Below, in pieces: positions 39,957 to 49,265 of a stretch of 64,000 nucleotides of DNA (the first letter of the stretch is position 1; every line of letters begins with the position of its first letter). Source of the stretch: Lysobacter helvus (GTDB lineage: Bacteria; Pseudomonadota; Gammaproteobacteria; Xanthomonadales; Xanthomonadaceae); assembly GCF_018406645.1 (NCBI RefSeq), contig NZ_AP024546.1, positions 744,001 through 808,000 on the forward strand, given 5' to 3'. Under the pieces are notes generated by a model. It saw nothing but the letters and a program-made list of their open reading frames with translations. It did no database searches and was not told the DNA's origin. Made by a program: the position numbers and the translations under genes.

Positions 39957-41281
39957 ATACGCCGCAGGCGGGCGCGCTGGGCCGCACCTTGCGCTGGTTG
40001 CGCGACTCGCAGGTGGCACGCCAGTTCGGCTGGCTGGCGATGGCGAAGATCGTGCAGGGCGTGGCGAGCCTCGCGGCCGCGCTGGCGGTCGCGCGTGCGT
40101 TGGGGCCGGTGGAATTCGGCGCGTTGTCGCTGGCGATCGCCATCGCATCGTTCGTCGCGATGATCGCGGCGCTGGGGCTGGAACAGATCGCGACACGTGA
40201 ACTGGTGGCCGCGGACTCGGGCGCGCGCACGCTCGCGTTGTTGCGGCGGTTGCGCTGGAGCGGTGCGTTGCTCGGCGCCGCCGCGTTGTTGGCGGTGTCG
40301 GTGTTGCCGCAGGTGCATGCGCTCGGGGCGTCGCACCTCGTGTTGATCCTCGCGTTGTTGCCGCTCGCGCAGGTGGGCGATCTCGCGGAATGGCGGTTGA
40401 TCGCGTCCGGACACGGGCGGCGCGTCGCGATGGCCGTCGTGGCGGTGTCGCCGCTCGCGGCGCTGGTGCGCGTGGTGCTCGCGTTCGGTGGCTTCGGCGT
40501 CGTCGCGTTCGCCTGGGTGCTGGTCGCCGAATGGGCGCTGCGCTCGCTCCTGTTGTCCTTGCTGGCGCGCGGGCTGGGCACGCAATCCGGCGAAGGCGTT
40601 GCGACCGTCGCGTTGCGCGATGCCCTGGAGCTGCTGCGCGAAAGCACGCCGTTGCTGCTGGCCGGCATCGCCGTATTCGCATACATGCGCATCGACCAGT
40701 TCATGATCGCCGCGATGCTGGGGCAGCAGCAGGTGGGCCTGTATTCGGCGGTGGTGACGCTGGCGGAACTGCCGCTGGTGGTGCCGACGCTGCTGTTGCG
40801 CGCCGCGCTGCCCACGCTGACGCGCCAGTCGATGGACAACCCGCTCACGCGCGACCGCACGCTGGTGCGCCTGATGGGCGTGAGCGTGTACCTGCACCTG
40901 GCGATGTCGGTGGTGCTGGCGCTGCTGGCCGAACCGCTGGTGGTGCTGGCCTACGGCGAGGCGTATCGCGGCGCGGCCGAAGCATTCCGCCTCCAGGTCC
41001 TCGCCGCGCCCCTGGTGGCGCTGGGCGTGCTGAGCTCGGGATGGCTGGTGCTCGAACGCCGCACGGGCCACGCGCTGCGCCGCACCGTGCTGGGCGCGGT
41101 GGCGAACATCGGCCTGAATTTCTGGCTGATCCCGGCTTACGGGATCGCCGGCGCGGCGATGGCGACGCTGGCCGCGCAGGCGCTGGCTACGTGGCTCGCC
41201 GATGCGGCCTACCGGGACACGCGCGGATTGTTCATGATGAAGACCCGTGCGCTGTGGCCCGGGAACTGGGGACGGACATGA
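39953..41281 (+). CDS. Wzx-like oligosaccharide flippase (MOP superfamily)
   Basis: 442 residues from a GTG overlapping the fcl stop. It has about 12-14 hydrophobic helices with the polysaccharide-biosynthesis signature near the start ([26 protein letters not shown]) and a C-terminal block [16 protein letters not shown]. It would move undecaprenyl-linked glycan units to the periplasmic face. Its presence argues that a multi-sugar lipid-linked intermediate is made here, not only single-sugar donors. Whether the product goes to O-antigen, capsule or protein is not decided by the sequence. Confidence 0.85.
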   Translation: MNTPQAGALGRTLRWLRDSQVARQFGWLAMAKIVQGVASLAAALAVARALGPVEFGALSLAIAIASFVAMIAALGLEQIATRELVAADSGARTLALLRRLRWSGALLGAAALLAVSVLPQVHALGASHLVLILALLPLAQVGDLAEWRLIASGHGRRVAMAVVAVSPLAALVRVVLAFGGFGVVAFAWVLVAEWALRSLLLSLLARGLGTQSGEGVATVALRDALELLRESTPLLLAGIAVFAYMRIDQFMIAAMLGQQQVGLYSAVVTLAELPLVVPTLLLRAALPTLTRQSMDNPLTRDRTLVRLMGVSVYLHLAMSVVLALLAEPLVVLAYGEAYRGAAEAFRLQVLAAPLVALGVLSSGWLVLERRTGHALRRTVLGAVANIGLNFWLIPAYGIAGAAMATLAAQALATWLADAAYRDTRGLFMMKTRALWPGNWGRT

Positions 41282-41892
41282 CGATGCTGTGGGCGCGCAG
41301 GATGCTCGCGCGATACGAGGCGGCCACGTCGGGATACTTCGACGCGATGGGCTGGTTCGGCACGCGCGCGGCGCGGCGGGCGCTGGATGCGCAGGGGCAG
41401 CCGATCCCGTGGTTCACGTATCCGGCGATCGCGTTGCTGGAGCCACGCATCGACCGCGGCTGGCGCGTGCTGGAATTCGGCAGCGGCATGGGCACGCTGT
41501 GGTGGAGCGCGCGCGTGGCCGAACACGTGGCGGTCGAACACCACGCCGGCTGGGCCGACATGATCGCCGCGCAATCGCGCGCGACCGTGCATCGCGTCGA
41601 CGGCGCCACGCCCGGCGCCTACATCGCGCCCACCCGGGGACAGGACCACTTCGACGTGATCATCGTCGACGGCATCCATCGCAACGAATGCCTGCTGGCG
41701 GCGCCCGCGTTGCTCGCGGCGGACGGCATCGTGATCCTCGACGATGCACAGCGCCCCGAATACACGCCCGGCATCGATGCGCTGCGCGCACAAGGCTTCC
41801 GCGTGCTGCCGCTGCACGGCCCGCAACCGGTGAGCAAGCATCCCGGCTGCACCGCGATCCTCTACCGTCCGGACAACGTGCTGGGCCTGTGA
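41278..41892 (+). CDS. Class I SAM-dependent methyltransferase-like protein
   Basis: 204 residues, ATG overlapping the flippase stop. Motif I is RVLEFGSGMGTLWW and a post-II block is DVIIVDGIHRNE with GIVILDDAQRP. This resembles FkbM- or Methyltransf_24-type proteins. The cysteine in HPGCTAILYR near the end is usual in that group. It probably methylates a sugar in the cluster's glycan, but the substrate cannot be told. Coupled to the next gene by a TGATG overlap. Confidence 0.72.
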   Translation: MTMLWARRMLARYEAATSGYFDAMGWFGTRAARRALDAQGQPIPWFTYPAIALLEPRIDRGWRVLEFGSGMGTLWWSARVAEHVAVEHHAGWADMIAAQSRATVHRVDGATPGAYIAPTRGQDHFDVIIVDGIHRNECLLAAPALLAADGIVILDDAQRPEYTPGIDALRAQGFRVLPLHGPQPVSKHPGCTAILYRPDNVLGL

Positions 41893-42836
41893 TGGCAGCC
41901 CGGCCTGCGCCCGTCGCGTTCTTCGCCTTCAACCGGGCCGCGCATGCCGCGGAAACGCTGCGCGCGCTGGCGGCGAACCCGGAAGCGTGGGCGACGACGG
42001 TGCATGCCTTCATCGACGGGCCGCGCAACGACGCGGAAGCCGAGCGCGTGGCGGATGTGCGCGATGTCGTCGCCAATGCGCTGGGATTCGCCGATGTGCA
42101 GATCCACGCATCGCCGACCAATCAGGGCTTGTTCGCCGCGATCACCGGCGGCGTCGGGCGCGTGCTGGCCGCGCACGATCGCGTCATCGTGGTGGAAGAC
42201 GACGTCGAGGTGTCGCCCGGCTTCCTGGCCTACATGAATGCCGCACTCGATCGCTATCGCGACGAACCGCGCGTGGGTTCGATCCACGGCTATGCGCCGC
42301 CGATCGCGGGCCTGCCCGACTATTTCTTCCTCGCCGGCGCCGATTGCTGGGGCTGGGCGACGTGGGCCGATCGCTGGCAATTGTTCGAACGCGATCCGCG
42401 CGCGCTGCTGCGCACGATGGCCGAACGGAAGAAGCTGCGTGAATTCACCGCCACGCACGGCGCGCAATCCCTGCTGCAACTGGTGCAACGCGCACAGGGC
42501 CGCAGCCAGTCGTGGGCGACGCAGTGGCATGCGAGCCTGTTCCTCGCGGGGCGGCACACGCTGCATCCGGGGCATTCGTTCGTGCGCAACACCGGCAATG
42601 ACGAAAGCGGCGCGCATGCGGTTGCAAGCGACGTCCACGACAGCGACGCGACGGCGCTGTTCTCGGGCGGTTTGCCCGATGTCGTCTTGCAGGACGTCCG
42701 CGCCGCCGATGCGTTGTCGCGTTTCCTCGACCGGCAGGCGGTGCGCAACGTGCCGTTGCCCGAAGCCTTGTCGCGGCCGTTGCTGCGCACCTGGGCCGTC
42801 GCGGTTGCGCGCCGCGCCGCGGAGGAACGCGCATGA
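41892..42836 (+). CDS. GNT-I/GT2-like glycosyltransferase
   Basis: 314 residues. It starts with APVAFFAFNRAAHAAETLRAL, has the nucleotide-sugar acidic motif VVEDDVEVSPGFLAYMN (EDD) and the family block DCWGWATWADRW. It is cytoplasmic with no membrane helix. This type is usually found in O-antigen and glycan clusters. The donor and linkage are unknown. It overlaps its neighbours at both ends (TGATG and ATGA), so it is part of the coupled operon. Confidence 0.82.
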   Translation: MAARPAPVAFFAFNRAAHAAETLRALAANPEAWATTVHAFIDGPRNDAEAERVADVRDVVANALGFADVQIHASPTNQGLFAAITGGVGRVLAAHDRVIVVEDDVEVSPGFLAYMNAALDRYRDEPRVGSIHGYAPPIAGLPDYFFLAGADCWGWATWADRWQLFERDPRALLRTMAERKKLREFTATHGAQSLLQLVQRAQGRSQSWATQWHASLFLAGRHTLHPGHSFVRNTGNDESGAHAVASDVHDSDATALFSGGLPDVVLQDVRAADALSRFLDRQAVRNVPLPEALSRPLLRTWAVAVARRAAEERA

Positions 42837-43642
42837 GCTTCGCGAAATCCTGGTTGCCGCCCGAGTTGCGCCACTTCGGCAATCGCCTCCTCGGCGCGGC
42901 GACGACGTACAAGGGCCCGTTCGAAACCTGGGCCGACGCCACGCGCGCGACCGCGGGATACGCGGACAACGCGATCCTCGCGCGCGTGATCGCCGCGACG
43001 CAGCGCGTGCTCGCGGGCGAAGCCGATTACGAACAGGACGGCACGGTGCAGCACGGGCTCGCGCCGCCGAGCCATGCATTGGCCTCGCTGCTAGCCGCGG
43101 CGGCCGCGGACCACGGCCGGTTGCGCGTGGTGGATTTCGGCGGCGGCCTCGCGTCGCACTACCTGCGCTGGCTGCCGTTCCTGGCCGACGTGCCGGACCT
43201 GCAGTGGTGCGTGGTGGAGCAGCCGCATTTCGTGGAAGCCGGGCTACGCTTGTTCGCCGACGTGCCGCAGGTGGCCTTCACCTCGGATCTCGACGAAGCG
43301 CGCTCGATCGCACCGAATGCGGTGCTCGCGTCCAGCGTGCTGCAGTACCTGGAAGCGCCGCTCGACATGCTGCGTGCGCTGGCGTCACTCGATGCACGCG
43401 TGCTCGTGATCGACCGGACGCCCTTCTCCGTGGACGGCCGCATGCACATCCTCGCGCAGCAGGTGCCGGCGAAGCACGGGCGCGCGAGTTATCCGTTGTG
43501 GATGCTCTCGCCCGACGCGGTGCGTGATGTATTGCGGTCGCAGTACGCGCAGCGGGTCGCGTTCACGGCGGCGGACCATCCGATCGACGTGTCGGGCTTG
43601 CACGCGGATTACGCAGGCGGTGCGTGGTGGCGCAACGCATGA
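42833..43642 (+). CDS. TIGR04325-family methyltransferase
   Basis: 269 residues. The N-terminal block YKGPFETWADATRATAGY is typical of this putative methyltransferase family from LPS and glycan loci. SAM-binding-like features are RVVDFGGGLASHYL and VLASSVLQYLEAP. HPIDVSGLHADYAG closes the domain. No substrate is established for the family to my knowledge. ATGA overlaps on both sides. Confidence 0.8.
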   Translation: MSFAKSWLPPELRHFGNRLLGAATTYKGPFETWADATRATAGYADNAILARVIAATQRVLAGEADYEQDGTVQHGLAPPSHALASLLAAAAADHGRLRVVDFGGGLASHYLRWLPFLADVPDLQWCVVEQPHFVEAGLRLFADVPQVAFTSDLDEARSIAPNAVLASSVLQYLEAPLDMLRALASLDARVLVIDRTPFSVDGRMHILAQQVPAKHGRASYPLWMLSPDAVRDVLRSQYAQRVAFTAADHPIDVSGLHADYAGGAWWRNA

Positions 43643-44364
43643 GCCTGCGCACGCTCGCCGATCCCTTCTTCCTCGCGCATCGCGCCTTGCGGTCCGAGAT
43701 CGCGTCGATGGCGCAGGCCGCGCAGGGCGTCGTGCTCGACGTCGGCTGCGGCACCGCGCCGTATCGGCCGTTGTTCGCGCACGCGACGTACTTCGGCGTC
43801 GAAGTCGCGACGTCGTCGGAATACGGCAGCAAGAAAGGCGGCGCGGACCTGTTGTTCGACGGACGCACGTTGCCCGTCGCCGATGCGAGCGTGGATGCCG
43901 TGCTGTGCAACCAGGTGCTCGAGCACGTGTTCGAGCCCCTGCCCTTCCTGCGCGAACTGCATCGCGTGCTGCGGCCGGGCGGGCGCCTGCTGATGACGGT
44001 GCCGTTCGTGTGGGACGAGCACGAGCAGCCCTACGACTTCGCGCGCTATTCGTCGTTCGGGCTCGCGCACCTGGCGCGCAGCGCGGGCTTCGAGGTGGTC
44101 GAGTCCCGGCGCACGCTGGCCGACGCGAGTCTGTTCGCGCAGCTGTGGCTGGCGTACTGGTTCAAGGTGGTGCGGCGCGGCAACCCGTCCTCCATGGCGC
44201 GCAAGGTCGTCGTGGCGGCGATGAGCGCGCCGGTCAACCTGCTCGGCCTGGCGCTGGCGCGCGTGCTGCCCGCCAGCCCCGACCTGTACCTCGACAATGC
44301 GATCATCCTCGCGCGGCCGGGTGCGATGATCGGGACGACCCCCAACGGAGGCGGTGCGGCATGA
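43639..44364 (+). CDS. Class I SAM-dependent methyltransferase (Methyltransf_11 type)
   Basis: 241 residues. Motif I is VVLDVGCGTAPYRPLF, the acidic motif is FGVEVATSS, and NQVLEHVFEPLPFLRELHRVLRPGG is the classic post-motif block. The C-terminus carries a hydrophobic segment (VNLLGLALARVLP) that may touch the membrane. Probably an O-methyltransferase acting on a glycan sugar. The ATG overlaps the previous stop; an in-frame codon five residues earlier exists but would lengthen the overlap. Confidence 0.83.
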   Translation: MSLRTLADPFFLAHRALRSEIASMAQAAQGVVLDVGCGTAPYRPLFAHATYFGVEVATSSEYGSKKGGADLLFDGRTLPVADASVDAVLCNQVLEHVFEPLPFLRELHRVLRPGGRLLMTVPFVWDEHEQPYDFARYSSFGLAHLARSAGFEVVESRRTLADASLFAQLWLAYWFKVVRRGNPSSMARKVVVAAMSAPVNLLGLALARVLPASPDLYLDNAIILARPGAMIGTTPNGGGAA

Positions 44365-45350
44365 ACGCAGCGGGCAGGCAGTGGAAGGATGCGCGCGTGC
44401 TCATCACGGGCGGCATCGGCTTCATCGGATCCAACCTGGCACGGCGGCTCGTCGCGCAGGGCGCGCACGTCACGCTGGTGGACAGCCTGATCCCGCAATA
44501 CGGCGGCAACCTGCGCAACATCGAGGACATCCGCGATCGCGTCACCGTCAACATCTCCGACGTGCGCGACCAGCACGGCTTCCGCGCCCTCGTGCGCGGG
44601 CAGGACTACCTGTTCAACCTGGCGGGCCAGACCAGCCACCAGGATTCGATGTCCGATCCCTTCACGGACCTGGAGATCAACTGCACGGCGCAGCTGGCCA
44701 TCCTCGAAGCGTGTCGCGCCATCAACCCGGCGATCCGCATCGTCTTCGCCAGCACGCGCCAGATGTACGGCCGCCCGGATTACCTGCCGGTGGACGAAGC
44801 CCACTTGCTGCGCCCCACCGATGTCAACGGCATCAACAAGATGGCCGGCGAGTGGTACCACATCCTCTACAGCAACGTGTACGGCGTGCGCTCTACCGCG
44901 TTGCGCCTGACCAACACGTACGGCCCGGGCATGCGCATCCGCGATGCGCGGCAGACGTTCCTCGGCATCTGGATCAAGCTCGCGCTGGAAGGCGCGCCGT
45001 TCTCGGTGTGGGGCGGCGAGCAGCTGCGCGACTTCAACCACGTGGATGATGTCGTCGATGCGATGTTGCTGGCGGCGACGGACGACCGCGCGATCGGCCA
45101 GGTCTACAACCTCGGCGACAGCGAAGTGGTGTCGCTGAAGGCGCTGGCGGACCTGCTGGTGGACGCCAACGGCGGCGGGGATTACCAGCTGCAAGCCTTC
45201 CCCGAAGAACGCAAGCGCATCGACATCGGCGACTACTACGCGGACTTCTCGCGCTTCGCCGCGCTCGGCTGGACGCCGCGCGTGCGCCTGGCCGAAGGCC
45301 TGCGCAGCACGTTGGCCTATTACCGGACCCACTTGAGCGACTATGCCTGA
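44361..45350 (+). CDS. NAD-dependent epimerase/dehydratase (extended SDR) lacking the catalytic Tyr
   Basis: 329 residues. The Rossmann motif is VLITGGIGFIGSNLARRL. LFNLAGQTSHQDSMSDP and FASTRQMYGRPDYLP are as in UDP/GDP-sugar epimerases. Where Y-x-x-x-K is expected the sequence reads N156-G-I-N-K160 in PTDVNGINKMAGEWYH, so Lys is kept but Tyr is Asn. RLTNTYGPGMRIRDARQTF follows normally. It may use another acid/base residue or catalyse a limited step. In the glycan operon it probably shapes a nucleotide sugar used with the DegT enzyme. Confidence 0.83.
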   Translation: MNAAGRQWKDARVLITGGIGFIGSNLARRLVAQGAHVTLVDSLIPQYGGNLRNIEDIRDRVTVNISDVRDQHGFRALVRGQDYLFNLAGQTSHQDSMSDPFTDLEINCTAQLAILEACRAINPAIRIVFASTRQMYGRPDYLPVDEAHLLRPTDVNGINKMAGEWYHILYSNVYGVRSTALRLTNTYGPGMRIRDARQTFLGIWIKLALEGAPFSVWGGEQLRDFNHVDDVVDAMLLAATDDRAIGQVYNLGDSEVVSLKALADLLVDANGGGDYQLQAFPEERKRIDIGDYYADFSRFAALGWTPRVRLAEGLRSTLAYYRTHLSDYA

Positions 45351-46470
45351 CATGACGCGCACGATCCCCCAATGCAGTCCGCTGGCCGCCTACCAGGCGC
45401 AGGCCGCGGACATCGACGCGGCGATCCGCGCGACGCTCGAGCACGGGCGTTACATCCTCGGACCGCGCGTCGAAGCGTTCGAGCAGAATTTCGCGCGCTG
45501 GGTCGGGTCGACGCATGGCCTCGGCGTCGCGAACGGCACGGATGCGTTGTGCATCGCCTTGCGCGCCCTCGGCGTGCGCGAAGGCGATCTCGTCGTCACG
45601 ACGTCCATGAGTGCGGTGGCCACCGCGGTGGCGATCCGCGCCGCCGGTGCATTCCCGCTGTTCGCGGATGTCGACGACGACCATGCATTGATCGATCCCG
45701 AACAGGTGGAAGCGTTGTTCGCGACGCATCGCGACCGCATCAAGGCCATCGTCCCGGTGCATCTGTACGGGCGTTGCGCCGACATGGGCGCGCTGGACGC
45801 CATCGCGCGACAGCACGGCGTGCCGATCGTCGAGGATTGCGCGCAGGCGCATGGCGCGCGCTGGGAAGGCCGCGTGGCGGGCACGATCGGCGCGTTCGGC
45901 AGCTTCAGTTTCTATCCCACCAAGAACCTCGGCGCGATCGGCGACGGCGGCGCGCTGGTCACCAACGACGCCGAACTGCGCGAACGCGCGCGGCTGTTGC
46001 GCGAATACGGCTGGCGCACGCGCTACATCAGCGACGTCGAGGGCGGCAACAGCCGGCTCGACGAACTGCAGGCCGCCATCCTCGACGTGAAGCTCCCGCG
46101 CCTGGACGCCGACAACGATGCGCGTCGCAGGATCGCCGCGCTGTATCGCGACGGGATCGACAACGCGCACGTCCGGATCTTCCGCGGGCGCGACGACGGC
46201 CACGTGTACCACCAGTTCGTCGTCCGCGCCGCGGATCGCGATGGCCTGCAGGCGCACCTGGCCGAGCGCGGCGTCGGCAGCCTCGTGCACTATCCCGCGG
46301 CCATCCACGAGCAGCCCGCCTACAACAACGCGGCGTACCAACCGCGGCCGCTCGCGCGCACCGAAGGCTGGGCGGCGACGGTGTTGAGCCTGCCGATGTT
46401 CCCGCAACTGCCGACGGAAGACGTGGCGCGCGTCATCGACGCGGTGAACGGTTGGGCCGGCCCACGCTGA
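45343..46470 (+). CDS. DegT/DnrJ/EryC1 family PLP-dependent sugar aminotransferase
   Basis: 375 residues. Substrate and PLP blocks are GVANGTDALCIALRAL, VEDCAQAHGARWEG and the Lys that binds PLP, K194 in SFYPTKNLGAIGDGG. It makes an amino sugar from a keto-deoxy nucleotide sugar. The ketosugar could come from gmd or from an unlinked pathway; the sequence resembles 3-amino-type (FdtB/QdtB) enzymes, a weak impression. The first ATG overlaps the previous gene by 8 bases; ATG 45352 is an alternative. Confidence 0.9.
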   Translation: MPDMTRTIPQCSPLAAYQAQAADIDAAIRATLEHGRYILGPRVEAFEQNFARWVGSTHGLGVANGTDALCIALRALGVREGDLVVTTSMSAVATAVAIRAAGAFPLFADVDDDHALIDPEQVEALFATHRDRIKAIVPVHLYGRCADMGALDAIARQHGVPIVEDCAQAHGARWEGRVAGTIGAFGSFSFYPTKNLGAIGDGGALVTNDAELRERARLLREYGWRTRYISDVEGGNSRLDELQAAILDVKLPRLDADNDARRRIAALYRDGIDNAHVRIFRGRDDGHVYHQFVVRAADRDGLQAHLAERGVGSLVHYPAAIHEQPAYNNAAYQPRPLARTEGWAATVLSLPMFPQLPTEDVARVIDAVNGWAGPR

Positions 46471-47465
46471 TGCGTCACCGGCACTACTGCACCTACTTCG
46501 ACCATCGCTACCTGCCGCTCGGGCTGGCGCTGCACGAATCGCTGCTGCGCCACGGCGGCGAATTCACGCTCTGGGTGCTGGCGCTCGACCGCGAGTGCGC
46601 AGATTTCCTGGAAGCCGCCGCGCTGCCGAACGTGCGCGTGGTGCCGTTGGCCGAACTGGAAGCGTTCGATCCGGAACTGAAGGCGGTCGAAGGCACGCGA
46701 TCGCGCGTGGAGTACTACTTCACGTGCTCGCCGTGTTTGCCGCGTTACGTGATGCGCGCGCACGGGGTCGACGAGATCACCTACCTCGATTCCGACCTGT
46801 GGTTTTTCTCGAGCCCGGAGCCGGTGTTCGAGGAACTCGGCGACGGGTCGGTGGCGATCATCGCGCACCGGTTCACGGGCGCCTCGGCGGCGTCGCATGC
46901 CAGGCACGGGATCTACAACGTCGGCTGGCTGACGTTCCGCAACGATGGGCCGGGCAAGGCGTGCCTGGAATGGTGGCGCGCGCGGTGCATCGAGTGGTGC
47001 TTCGATCGCGTCGAAGCGGATCGCTACGCGGACCAGAAGTACCTCGATCGCTTCCCGGAACTGTTCGATGGCGTCGTCGGCATCACGCACCCGGGCGCGA
47101 ATCTCGCGCCGTGGAATGTCGGCGCATCGCAGGTCACGTTGCGCGACGGCGTCGTGTGCGTCGACGCCCAGCCCCTGGTGTTCTTCCATTTCCAGGGCCT
47201 GAAGCGCATCGAAGGCAACACGTACGACACCAACCTCACCAGCTACGGCGCGCGCATGACGCCGGCGTTGCGCGATAGCGTGTTCCTGCCGTACATCGCG
47301 GCGTTGCGGCGTGCGGAAGCCTTCGTCGCGCCGCGCTTGCCGCAGGCCATCGGCGCGCAGGGCTTGCGTCGCGCGGGGTTGAACCAATGGCGCGTGCGGG
47401 CGTCCCGCGCGTGGCGCACGTTCCGCGCGCGCAGCGCCGGCAACCTGGTCGACGCACCGCCGTGA
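46470..47465 (+). CDS. Glycosyltransferase with DxD motif (GT8-like)
   Basis: 331 residues, ATG overlapping the previous stop (TGATG). It opens HYCTYFDHRYLPLGLALHESLL and has the metal/donor motif EITYLDSDLWFF (DSD). Further blocks are YNVGWLTFRND and ADQKYLDRFPELF. The C-terminus is basic. It resembles GT8-like or related retaining transferases of glycan clusters, with donor and acceptor unknown. Not membrane spanning. Confidence 0.8.
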   Translation: MRHRHYCTYFDHRYLPLGLALHESLLRHGGEFTLWVLALDRECADFLEAAALPNVRVVPLAELEAFDPELKAVEGTRSRVEYYFTCSPCLPRYVMRAHGVDEITYLDSDLWFFSSPEPVFEELGDGSVAIIAHRFTGASAASHARHGIYNVGWLTFRNDGPGKACLEWWRARCIEWCFDRVEADRYADQKYLDRFPELFDGVVGITHPGANLAPWNVGASQVTLRDGVVCVDAQPLVFFHFQGLKRIEGNTYDTNLTSYGARMTPALRDSVFLPYIAALRRAEAFVAPRLPQAIGAQGLRRAGLNQWRVRASRAWRTFRARSAGNLVDAPP

Positions 47466-48538
47466 GGGTGCTGTTCGTCGGCAAGCGCGAACCGCAGCAG
47501 CGCGACCTCGTGACGCGGCCGTACGGGCGGTTCTTCCATCTGCCGCGGTTGCTCGCCGCGGCCGGCGATGTGGTCGAAGCGCACCTGGTCAGCCACAAGC
47601 GCTCGCCGGAAACGACCGTCGCGCACGAAGGCGTGCGGTGGTCGACGCTCAATCCGAAGCTCGGGTTGCCGCGCATGTTGCGCGAACTCGATGCGCGTGC
47701 GCGGGCGTTCCGCCCCGACTGGATCGTGGGCATGTCGGACGCGTGGTACGGGTGGCTCGCGCATCGCCTCGCGCAGCGCACGGGCGCGCGGCTGGCGGTG
47801 GATGCGTACGACAACTACGAAGCCTACATGCCGTGGAATGTGCCGCTGCATTTCGCGTGGCGGCGTTCGCTGCGCGCGGCGGACGTGGTGACGGCGGCCG
47901 GGCCGCAGCTCGCGGAATTGCTGCAGCGGTCGCGGCGCCACGGGCAACGCGAGGTGGACATCGTGCCGATGGCGGCGGATCCGGCGTTCGTGCCGCACGA
48001 TCGCCTCGCGTCGCGCGCCGCGTTGGGCTTGCCGGTCGATGCGCCGCTGGTGGGCTACATGGGCGGATGGGCGGCGAATCGCGGGACGGATGTATTGCTC
48101 GATGCGTTCCGGCGCGTGCGCGCGCAACGGCCGGATGCGCGCCTGGTGCTGACGGGTCGCCCGCCTGCGCATGCGCTCACCGTCGAAGGCGTGCACGCGC
48201 TCGGTTATGTCGACGATGCGCAACTGCCGGTCGCGCTGTCCGCGCTCGACGTTGCCTGCGTGATCACCACGCACTCCGCGTTCGGCCGGTACAGCTATCC
48301 CGCGAAGTTGTGCGAAGCGATGGCGTGCGGCGTGCCGGTCGTGGCGACCTCGACCGATCCGGTGCGCTGGATGCTGCGCGACGACATGCGTTTCCTTGCC
48401 CCGCCGGACGACGGGGAGACGATTGCGCACGATATCGTCGCGAACCTGGGCTTGGGGCGGATTGCGTATCCGGCGCTGGCGTCGTGGGAAGACAGTGCTG
48501 CGCGCTTGCGTGCGAGCCTGGTGGCCGTCAGCGGTTGA
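47462..48538 (+). CDS. GT4-family glycosyltransferase
   Basis: 358 residues from a GTG overlapping the previous stop. The GT-B fold is seen: VRVLFVGKREPQQRD at the N-terminus and a C-terminal donor domain with GYMGGWAANRGTDVLLDAF. The E-x7-E-type region is KLCEAMACGVPVVATSTDP. Last gene of the plus-strand glycan operon; its 3' end overlaps the convergent methyltransferase gene by 11 bases. Sugar specificity unknown. Confidence 0.86.
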   Translation: MRVLFVGKREPQQRDLVTRPYGRFFHLPRLLAAAGDVVEAHLVSHKRSPETTVAHEGVRWSTLNPKLGLPRMLRELDARARAFRPDWIVGMSDAWYGWLAHRLAQRTGARLAVDAYDNYEAYMPWNVPLHFAWRRSLRAADVVTAAGPQLAELLQRSRRHGQREVDIVPMAADPAFVPHDRLASRAALGLPVDAPLVGYMGGWAANRGTDVLLDAFRRVRAQRPDARLVLTGRPPAHALTVEGVHALGYVDDAQLPVALSALDVACVITTHSAFGRYSYPAKLCEAMACGVPVVATSTDPVRWMLRDDMRFLAPPDDGETIAHDIVANLGLGRIAYPALASWEDSAARLRASLVAVSG

Positions 48539-49265
48539 CCGGGTCGAGCGTATAGATCAACGTCGGGAACACCCGCCGCAGCATCCGCCAGACAAACTCC
48601 GGCATCGGCTTGAGCACGTACCGATACAAGGGCGCGTCCGGCTGCTCCAGGTCGAACGTCATCCGCAACGCATCGCCGGTGTGCTGCGCGAACACGAATC
48701 CCGCCGCACGCAACTCCGGCTCCAGCTGCGGGCACGTCAGCGGCCGGCAGTCGTAGTGCGTGCCCTTCCCCGCGAGCCGCACGTATGCGTCGGCCAGCGG
48801 GATCGGCAGCCAGCTCAGGAACGCGAGCTTGAAGTGCGGCTCCACCAGCATCCAGCGATTGGGCACGGCGAGGTATCCGCGCCCGCCCGGCGCGAGCACG
48901 CGCTTGCATTCGCGCAGGTGCGCGCGTTGCGCGTCGCGGTCGCCCACGTGTTCGATGACGTGGTTGGTGATCACGATGTCGAACGCGTCGTCGGCGAACG
49001 GCAACGCGGTGCCATCGACCACCTGGAACGCGAAGCCTTCGCGGATGCTGCGCACGTCGACGACATCCACGGAGGTCACGTCGCAGCGCACCGTCGGATG
49101 CGTGGCGAGGTAATGCGCGATGCCGCCGCTGCCCGTGCCGACTTCGAGCACGCGCCACGGCGTGTCGCGCGGCGGGAGGCTCAGCAGGCGCAGGATCTTT
49201 TCGCCCTTCCAGCGGCGCGAGGGCAGGTCCTGCACGGCGTGCGGTGCGCGTGTGTCGGTGGTCAT
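48528..49265 (-). CDS. Class I SAM-dependent methyltransferase
   Basis: 245 residues. Motif I is RVLEVGTGSGGIAHYLA, VDVVDVRSIREGF gives the ribose-binding acidic region, and VITNHVIEHVGDRDAQRAHL and CKRVLAPGGRGYLAVPN complete the fold. It is coupled to the GT4 gene upstream by an ATGA overlap. The C-terminal end carries PLYRYVLKPMPEFVW, possibly membrane-proximal. Probably modifies a glycan sugar or lipid-linked intermediate. Confidence 0.83.
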   Translation of the reverse strand: MTTDTRAPHAVQDLPSRRWKGEKILRLLSLPPRDTPWRVLEVGTGSGGIAHYLATHPTVRCDVTSVDVVDVRSIREGFAFQVVDGTALPFADDAFDIVITNHVIEHVGDRDAQRAHLRECKRVLAPGGRGYLAVPNRWMLVEPHFKLAFLSWLPIPLADAYVRLAGKGTHYDCRPLTCPQLEPELRAAGFVFAQHTGDALRMTFDLEQPDAPLYRYVLKPMPEFVWRMLRRVFPTLIYTLDPVNR

